Shown one piece after another: positions 29,181-35,502 of a DNA stretch of 35,502 nucleotides. A program made the position numbers and the translations under genes. The stretch's first letter is position 1; every line of letters starts with the position of its first letter. Location: the NCBI GenBank assembly GCA_037447655.1, contig JBBHKE010000473.1, positions 207,587 through 243,088 on the forward strand, read 5' to 3'. The notes beneath the pieces were generated by a model. It was not told the origin of the DNA, did no database searches, and saw only the letters and a list, made by a program, of their open reading frames with translations. This DNA comes from Zygnema cylindricum (taxonomy: Eukaryota > Streptophyta > Zygnematophyceae > Zygnematales > Zygnemataceae).

Positions 29181-30207
29181 TGTTGAAATTTATAGATTTC
29201 TAGAGTATTTTCTAGGTTTAAATATGTTTTTATAAAAGGAAAAAGAAAAGGACGGACAGCCTGCCTCCACCTCCGCTCTCTAGCCCCCATACTTGCTGTA
29301 GTCACTGAAGGAAAGAGAGAGAGGTTGATCCATGGCTGCCTTAGTTCAACAGACAGCTATTTTTAGTAGGTTACTAAAAATATACTTGACGGACCAGAGA
29401 TTTGATCCCGGTACCTGCGGTTCGTCAAATCGACCGGTAGCGGTCAGCTTTATCCTAGTAGACTAGGACCAATGCTAAGTGCTATGGTATGTGATAGATA
29501 TATATTTAGTTCGAAAGGATAAAGTTCATTTAACTAAAACTGTTTACGACGTACATATATACAGTTTTATAAAGTACGTCGTACGACGCTAATTCAAAAC
29601 GGATACCACGCATTTTATTTCTACATCGGAACAAATATCGCGCAAGTATTTATTCCGGCCAAGATTACGTTTCGCATATAATCCAACGGCGCACATCATC
29701 GCCGAAATCCCGGAGTGGTCACTTTGGCATTTAGTGACGTGGCATCACCTGGCGCCACGTGGGGAGACATCATTCGGTCGCGGGAATTCCGAGGAACGTA
29801 CGGATGAGTGGAAAGTATACACGCGTCCACTTATGGCCTTGTCGTACAGAGGCCGTACAGAAAGTACATCGGCAGTAGTACTTTCTAGTACTATACAGTT
29901 TTGTGATTGGTTCGTACAGGCAGTAGATAGGAGCTGTGAGAGGGAATTAGGAAAAACTAGGACTTAGGAAAATTTAGGTAGATAGTCCTCTCTCTCAGAG
30001 AGTTTGTATAAATTGGCATCTTTGCCACCCTATAACTTATCGCCTGGTTGGCCGTTTTCAGTGATTCTTTTTTCTACGGACTCAGGGGAGTCCAGGCTAC
30101 ACAGGGGTGCAGTCAAATTGTCAGTTTGCCTTCTTGGGCAGCAGTGGTTGTGGCTTAAAGTGGGTTAGTTAAATACTATCTAGAGGCTTCTTGTATTCTG
30201 TGGTCCA
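29181..30207 (+). repeat. 3' LTR of intact copia element
   Basis: 1027 bp, nearly identical to 23790-24817. Differences I could see include GAAAGG/AAAAGG near the start, ACTTGTTG/ACTTGCTG, ACGGGGCAC/ACGGCGCAC, a one-base indel in TATGGC(C)TTG and loss of one CT unit before the TATA box. After TGGTCCA the sequence continues ATGGA, as after the 5' LTR, then diverges. The exact LTR end is therefore ambiguous by up to five bases. Confidence 0.9.
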
Positions 30208-30390
30208 ATGGACGCGTATAAATATCAATGAAACTAGAATGACGCGTCGTCACGCGCGAACAAATGAAGCCACACTATTTACGAATCAACATTCTTACAT
30301 TGAAAACGTACATCACATTGATAACGCCACACTATTTACAAATAACAATTCTTACATTGAATAAGTACTTCACATTCATTCACATTGTGA
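30208..30390. other. Spacer of foldback element, right of copia
   Basis: It contains a direct repeat of about 60 bp: GCCACACTATTTAC...TTCTTACATTGAA starts near 30269 and again near 30326. Together with about 140 bp at 23651-23789 it forms the original central region of the foldback element, which was about 974 bp before copia inserted. Confidence 0.6.
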
Positions 30391-30715
30391 GTGTGTGCTT
30401 TCACAGTGAATCTCACGTGAAGTGAGTAACTACATGCGCGCAACCATTTTATTTATATGTGGCTGCCGCAGTTCTGTTACAGTAAAATCTGCGCCGATCG
30501 TGTGAATTGTTTTTTTTTTCATGACGGTTAACGTTTGTAATCGCGATTGTTTTTCAACTGCCGTTACAATATTTTGCAAATCAAAGTTGTTTGACGGATT
30601 GAGCGTCAAATCTGAACTTAAAGGTAAGTAGCTTGTACAAAACTGTACTTCACATGTACAACTTTTGACAACCACCTGCGCGCAACAAAATTTGTCTCTG
30701 CGATTTGCAATTCCC
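30391..30715. repeat. Right arm of a 325-bp inverted repeat
   Basis: The inverted partner of 23326-23650. It begins GTGTGTGCTTTCACAG and ends CGATTTGCAATTCCC. The flanking base context (CCC|TTTAGGGTG) does not match the left flank (TTAGTATT|GGG), so no target duplication supports an exact boundary. Confidence 0.8.
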
Positions 30716-31261
30716 TTTAGGGTGAACCTCCATCAAGGCGAAAAATGGGGTTGTTTACTGAAAAAGTACATTTTCCTACATATCCAGCTCATTTCCGTAC
30801 TGTTTTTTTTTTATATATAAAACATGATTACTGGGGATTCGTCAAGATTCTCCAAACTTTTGGGCGACAACTTCGACCGTTTGATTATGAATTTTCGAAG
30901 CAAAAGGTCACACCATCCAGTGATTGGCTTCTCTCCTCAAGGAGGACACTAGCCAATCACCGGACGTGTAAAATGTTTACGCGTGGAAAAGTCATGTATC
31001 AACCACGCGCCTTTAGGCATTTGCCACGCGCCTTCGGACAAGCGGGAATCAAATCCAACGAAAACGACGAGAAATGTTTGTCGAAGAATGTGCTTAAAAC
31101 TTTGTGTGCTCCATTGCCCACAGAATCGCAGATCAAAAGAAGTTAATCTAGATAGTGCCGACTCCAAGTTGATATAAACCCAAATGACTGACCCTTTGAC
31201 AATCAAAGACCCATTATAGTTTCACCCCCTGTGAAATAAGACTTTCTGTGTGCTCAGTTCC
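30716..31261. other. Spacer with no recognised gene
   Basis: Open frames at 30745-31146 (+) and 30949-31206 (-) overlap and neither resembles a known protein. The sequence from about 31190 to 31261 may be the first internal bases of the inverted copia relative whose LTR follows, but the similarity is too weak to call. Confidence 0.4.
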
Positions 31262-32099
31262 ACCACAAAATGCAAAGTTAGAATATGAGTTTTGGACTTA
31301 TTCACCCACTTTGACTTTCCCTTAGAAATGCAGCCACCTTGGCAAGCAAAAACTCTGACCGACTACACCCCTGTGTAGCCTGGACTCCTTTGAGTCTGCA
31401 TCAAAAAGAATCACTGAAAATGGTCAAGTAAATTGATAGTTATGAATGGTCAAAAATGACCTTTTGTACAGGAGCTCTCTCGGAGAGAGGCTACTTCCTA
31501 CTAAATTTTCTAAGTCATATTCCCTCTCTAAAACTCTATCTATTGACGTACAGCACCAATCAAATAACTGTGTCGTACAGAAAAGTACAGGTGCCGATGT
31601 ACTTTCTGTATGACCATCGTACAACATGGCCAAAATGTCGACACGTGTCAAATCGGGATTTGTTCCCGTAATTTCCGGAGTTGCCGAAATCCAATGTCAT
31701 CACGCCACGCGTCACTTGAAGTGGCGATGACCGTAAAATGCCAAAAATACCTCTTCCATGACCGCGGCGCCTATCGTGACCGTACGATCAAAATCGGCTA
31801 TAAATCTAGCCGTTAAAATTAGACGCGCAGTATTTGTTTCGCGGTCAAAACAAAGGCGCGATATCCGTTTCAGAAAAATACATTGAAATCGTACTTAGTA
31901 CTATCTAAAACTGTATCCATGCACTACGCAATTATTCCTCGTTAAACGAATTAGTCTACTACCCAGCCTATAGCTCTATCTCCCTACCCAGCCTCCAGTG
32001 ACTACAACAAGTGTGGGGGCTTGGAGAAAGGAGTTAGAGGCAGATTGCCCTCTACCTTTTCCATATCATAATACAAACCTAGAAAATACTCAAATATCA
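31262..32099 (-). repeat. Decayed inverted copia LTR
   Basis: On the minus strand it starts TGATATTTGAGTATTTTCTAGG (32099 downward; compare the intact LTR start and its shared GAGTATTTTCTAGG). It continues with CACTTGTTGTAGTCACTG, the GTAC hairpin with GATTGG, a GAGAGAGCTCCTGTACA block, GACTCAAAGGAGTCCAGGCTACACAGGGGTG and a final TGCATTTTGTGG corresponding to the intact TGTATTCTGTGG. It lacks the GATTTGATCC block by deletion. No gag-pol is attached, so it is a solo or truncated LTR. Confidence 0.75.
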
Positions 32100-32844
32100 A
32101 TAGTGTCGTGACGCCGCCTCCACCATCCGTTGACATCCGGAATTTGCGGGGCCACGACGAAGCACGAACGACAAAACAACGACAAAAAGAACAAAACACA
32201 AACGTACAAATTGTAAACGGATGTAATATGATTTTTCGGCAGGCTGTACGGATACAAGTTCTGATATTATGCTTTTGGAATCTTTGACTATGTTCGCCGT
32301 CAGAATAAAAACCTACGTGCACCAATCGAAATAAAGCATATACACGATAAATTTCATTGCTGACACGACCTGATGGAGAAGTGAATGAAATATTAGTGCC
32401 TGTAAACGTTTTTGTACGATTATTGTTGGCGCCTGATGGAGAAGTGGCCTTAGTATTTACCTTTTTTCGTTTCATAGGTTTGACAAATGTACGGCTTATG
32501 GTCAAAATTTGATCGATTGATTTGTTTTTTGCTTTGCCTTTTTTCTAAAAGGGCAAAGCATTCTAGTCGCATTCGTCTCTAGTGACAACGATAATTGACT
32601 CTCGATTTTTTTTGTGTAAGATTTTGAGCCGTTGAGTGTTTTGAGTTTTGATTGGCTGGTGACAATGATAATTGATCGTCGATTGTTTTTGTAGAAGATC
32701 GTGAGCCGTTGAGTGATTTGAGTTTTGATTGGTTTTGTCATGTTCCATTTTGATGTAATGAAAAGAGACACATGGTACAATCATATTTGTTGTATTTCGT
32801 GTGGTTGTAGTGGTATGATAAAAGGCTAAACAAAATTGACGTCA
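32100..32844. other. Intergenic DNA with a 77-bp tandem duplication
   Basis: Two units with a 77-bp period start at 32583 and 32660 (TGACAA(C/T)GATAATTGA..., ending GAGCCGTTGAGTG.TTTGAGTTTTGATTGG). The long minus-strand frame at 32002-32505 runs into the decayed LTR and has no recognisable domain. No gene is supported. Confidence 0.55.
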
Positions 32845-33219
32845 CGCCAAAATGTCGTGATATCAATACTGGTTGAGTAACGTACAGTATCGTACTTTAA
32901 AATTTTGCGCGTGCAATCCCTTTCATCACGCCATGTTGTCGTTTTCTCAATATCCGTACACGCCAAAATGTCGTGTTATCAATACTGGTTAAGGAACGTA
33001 CAGTACCGAATTTTCAATTTTTGCGCGTGCGATCCCGTCACATCACGCCACGATGTCGTGTTCTCAATATCTGTACACTACTATTTTTTCAGTGTTGGAG
33101 TGACGTACGATGTGTTGTTTAATCTATTACGGTACAATAACGTACAGTATCACACTTTTAATTTTGGCGCGTGCGATCTCGTCACATCACGCCACGTTGT
33201 CGTGTTCTCAATATCCATA
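32845..33219. repeat. Tandem repeat array, 3 units of about 116-144 bp
   Basis: Units start with CGCCAAAATGTCGTG at 32845 and 32961 (116-bp period). Each continues with ATCAATACTGGTT, AACGTACAGTA, TTTTGCGCGTGC, CATCACGCCA and TTCTCAATATC. A third unit recurs from about 33140 (GTACAGTATCACAC...GGCGCGTGCGATC) and has about 60 bp of inserted sequence before it, including CAGTGTTGGAGTGACGTACG. It ends where a MITE begins at 33220. Confidence 0.75.
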
Positions 33220-33899
33220 CACTACGCAACTTATCGTAATTAGAGTAAATAACGCCAATTCGGTCGCCCTAAATTTCGACTCTACCACGTTAAATAAAAT
33301 AAATGATTTGATTTTTTTCATTATACTATTTAAGGTAAAGTTTAATTAGCGTAAAAAATTATAATATATGTTCGTTTTAAATAGTGTGGAGTACGGACAA
33401 CGTATGACTGTGCAAAATTATACTTTTATAAATAAAAAGGTACAAATAATAATTTAATAGAATCACGTTCGCACGTGAAATTGCACCAAACAAAAAATTT
33501 AAATCGCATCGAAAAAAACCCGTTCGCGTAGCTCCGTCCGTCGACAACATTGTCGTCCGTGTGAACATTTACATGAATTTACATGTGAAAAGTTTATAGT
33601 TAACCCACAATAGTATTAGTTGAGACAAATAGTATATATATATATGAGACAAATAGTACTTACGTCATAATGACGTCAAAATATACGGACATACAGTTTT
33701 TGTATGTCTACATAATTAAGTGTTCATAATTACAACACGGATAATTATTGCCAACAAAACCTAATATAGAGTACTTGAATACATTAGAGTAAACTCCTCT
33801 GTGAAAAGGTTATATCACATCAATTAGCGTTTATAACTCTGATTTTTTTATTTTATTTTTACTCTAATTTTTTCTTTACTCTAATTACGATTCGTGGTG
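33220..33899. mobile_element. TA-flanked MITE, copy 4 (680 bp)
   Basis: The left tip CACTACGCAACTTATCGTAA and the inverted right tip CACCACGAATCGTAATTAGA share the subterminal TCGTAATTAGAGTAAA. TA lies outside both ends (33218-33219 and 33900-33901). ACTCTAATT-type motifs repeat near the right end. It is the most diverged member of the family and has no ORF. Confidence 0.75.
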
Positions 33900-34239
33900 T
33901 ACCGTAATTTCAGTGTTGGCGTCACGTACGATGTTCGTACATGGTAAGGCAGTGTACTATCGCATTGTACATGGTAAAGACCATGACGATGCCAAGTGGA
34001 TGGTTTAATTCGCGTTTCGTTCATGTAGGGGGTTTGATTAAGCATAAAAGTTTCACATTAATTTGAGCGTTCGATGTAAATCTACTGAACGATATGAATA
34101 AATGGACTGAATATATCATGTAGTATTAAATATTTTAATGTTAAATCTAGAATACACATTAAACCATTAGCATTATTCAACCTTTATTCGTTTAAACAGA
34201 ATATTAATGGTTTTTGTTTATTTTATATGAAGGTGTTGC

Positions 34240-34275
<36 letters not shown>

Positions 34276-34424
34276 TATCAATACATAATATTAAAAAAGA
34301 AAAAAAAAAGAAACAAAATAAATAACCATAATACAACCTTGATCACATAACAAAAACGCAAGAAACAAATGTAAATATAACAAAGAAAATAATAAGAAAA
34401 AAAAAACACCAGACTTAACTAGGA
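33900..34424. other. AT-rich spacer with TA microsatellite
   Basis: A (TA)n run lies at about 34243-34271, followed by A-rich sequence. The first bases after the MITE (CAGTGTTGGCGTCACGTACGATG) resemble a piece at 33090-33112 in the tandem array. No gene is seen. Confidence 0.55.
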
Positions 34425-35060
34425 TTCAACCAACTTAGTCCAAAGACCCTGGTTGGAACAACATCATTATCAACTCGATGGCTGACTAACACTACAAACA
34501 CGTATTTTCTTTTATAATTTTTGATAGTTAGAATATGTTGATTACTTTAAGTACTTTTTTTTCTTTTCGATCAAGCACCTTTGTTGAAGACCCGGATGGT
34601 TGCATAAACATCATTGTCAGCTCAAAGACTGACTAACATTACAATCACTTATTATTTATTTATTTTCGTTGTTTATTATAGTAGATTGATTACTTTGTTT
34701 TTCTTTTTCTTTTTTTGTGATCAACCAACTTAGTCCTAAGACTTAGAAGGTTGCATAAACATCACTATCAGCCCGCAGGCTGACCAACAATACAAACACT
34801 TGTTTTCATTCATAATATTTGTTTGTTAGATTACATTGTTACCTTGAATATTTTTTTTTTGTTTTTTTCGATCAACCAACTTAGTCTAAAGACCAAGAAA
34901 GTTGCTAAACATCATTATCAGCTCAAAGGCTGACCAACATTACAGACATTGGTATATATATATATTTTTTTTAAATACAACACACATACTTGACTACTTT
35001 GTTTCGGTGAAACTTGATTACTTTGTTTTTTTTATATGACCAACATTACAGATATTGGTT
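34425..35060. repeat. Tandem repeat with unit of about 148 bp
   Basis: Four units begin near 34425, 34569, 34720 and 34869 with (GAT)CAACCAACTTAGTC.AAGAC or a mutated form. Each continues with GGTTG..AAACATCATTATCAGC, a CGAAGGCTGACTAACA-like stretch, ATTACAAACACTT, a T-rich spacer and TTGATTACTTTG. A fifth partial unit (GACCAACATTACAGATATTGG) lies at about 35037. The array has diverged and runs into the ATC microsatellite. Confidence 0.8.
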
Positions 35061-35117
35061 TTTTTTTTTTTAATACAATACAAATACTTTGAATATTTTT
35101 TTTTGTGATACTTTGAT

Positions 35118-35119
35118 TA

Positions 35120-35164
<45 letters not shown>

Positions 35165-35241
35165 TATCATCATCATCATCATCACATCATCATCGTCATC
35201 ATCATCATCGTCATCAACATCGTCAACATCATCATATTCAA

Positions 35242-35284
<43 letters not shown>

Positions 35285-35406
35285 GTCATCATCATCATCG
35301 TCATCTTCATCATCATCAACATCAATACATCATCATCATCAACAACATCATCATCATTACATCATCATCATCATCAACAACATCATCATCATCATCATCA
35401 TCAACG

Positions 35407-35439
<33 letters not shown>

Positions 35440-35502
35440 ATGTCGACATCATCATCATCATCATCATCATCATTATCAACATCATCATCATCATTATCAT
35501 TA
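35118..35502. repeat. ATC/TCA trinucleotide microsatellite
   Basis: Nearly 400 bp of ATC repeats with occasional GTC, AAC, TTC and TTA variants, reaching the window edge. The same CATCAT(C/T)ATC string already occurs in each unit of the preceding 148-bp array, which may have seeded the expansion. Confidence 0.95.

Larger units (their letters stand above)
23790..30207 (+). mobile_element. Full-length Ty1/copia LTR retrotransposon
   Basis: 6418 bp, comprising two near-identical LTRs of just over 1 kb, one uninterrupted gag-pol ORF with domain order protease-integrase-reverse transcriptase-RNase H (diagnostic of copia as opposed to gypsy), and a polypurine tract AAAATAAGGGGAG (29168-29180) directly before the 3' LTR. 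The primer binding site should follow the 5' LTR, near TGGAGGACACAG at 24819; the tRNA could not be identified. The element sits inside the spacer of the foldback element formed by arms 23326-23650 and 30391-30715. It looks autonomous and young. The window also holds an older decayed relative (12101-15492) and an inverted LTR (31262-32099). Confidence 0.93.

Noticed and set aside
23783-30218. GCGTA as the copia target-site duplication
   Set aside because: The two copies lie 2 bp and 6 bp outside the LTR ends fixed by the polypurine tract and TG/CA, so they cannot be accepted as an exact duplication.
32002-32505. 167-codon minus-strand frame
   Set aside because: Its C-terminal part runs into the decayed copia LTR and its N-terminal part lacks any domain; likely a chance ORF.
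34425-35060. CRISPR array
   Set aside because: The units are directly adjacent, diverged and about 148 bp long without unique spacers of constant size; this is an ordinary minisatellite.
35118-35502. Possible CRISPR-like or coding repeat
   Set aside because: A simple trinucleotide microsatellite with no spacers, and the context is a plant genome.

Overview
This is eukaryotic nuclear DNA, most probably from a land plant. It has two intron-containing genes with GT-AG junctions, one for a DHHC palmitoyltransferase of the plant PAT11 type and one for a very Cys-rich metallothionein. Around them are about 29 kb of plant-type transposons: Ty1/copia with an intact gag-pol, hAT with DUF659 and C-terminal dimerisation remnants, and small TA-flanked inverted-repeat elements. 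The plant lineage cannot be fixed from the sequence. The window also holds a 10-base N run (15493-15502), so it comes from a scaffolded assembly. No bacterial operon, CRISPR array, rRNA or convincing tRNA gene was found.

Layout. 1-300 is a purine-only G/A tract. 1100-2627 (+) carries the 3' part of the DHHC acyltransferase gene. 5413-6252 (-) is a two-exon metallothionein gene of 81 codons; its last codons and 3' flank are repeated, decayed, twice more downstream. 6253-8302 is intergenic and contains a 558-bp TA-flanked MITE. 8303-11371 and about 17206-20745 are two diverged copies of one segment: a hAT transposon with a dead transposase, a small hAT relative placed exactly at its left target-site duplication, and the same right-hand flank holding a MITE at the same site. 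Between them lie a decayed copia element (12101-15492, cut by the N run) and a nest of hAT MITEs with perfect 8-bp target-site duplications (15503-17295).

21287-23325 has no recognisable gene. 23326-30715 is a foldback-type element with 325-bp inverted arms, and its centre holds a full-length, apparently intact copia retrotransposon (23790-30207; one 1449-aa gag-pol ORF; LTRs about 99% identical by eye). A decayed, inverted LTR of a related copia follows (31262-32099). After that come short tandem repeats, another TA-flanked MITE (33220-33899), a tandem repeat with a unit of about 148 bp (34425-35060) and a long ATC-trinucleotide microsatellite that runs to the window edge.

The two host genes show no functional link. 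The rest is a record of layered insertion in which several layers can be ordered by which element interrupts which. The only element that looks capable of activity is the copia at 23790-30207. No wholly new system is evident. The most distinctive items are the unusual metallothionein with its triplicated tail, the nested hAT elements with exact duplications, the TA-flanked MITE family and the conserved hairpin in the copia LTR promoters.
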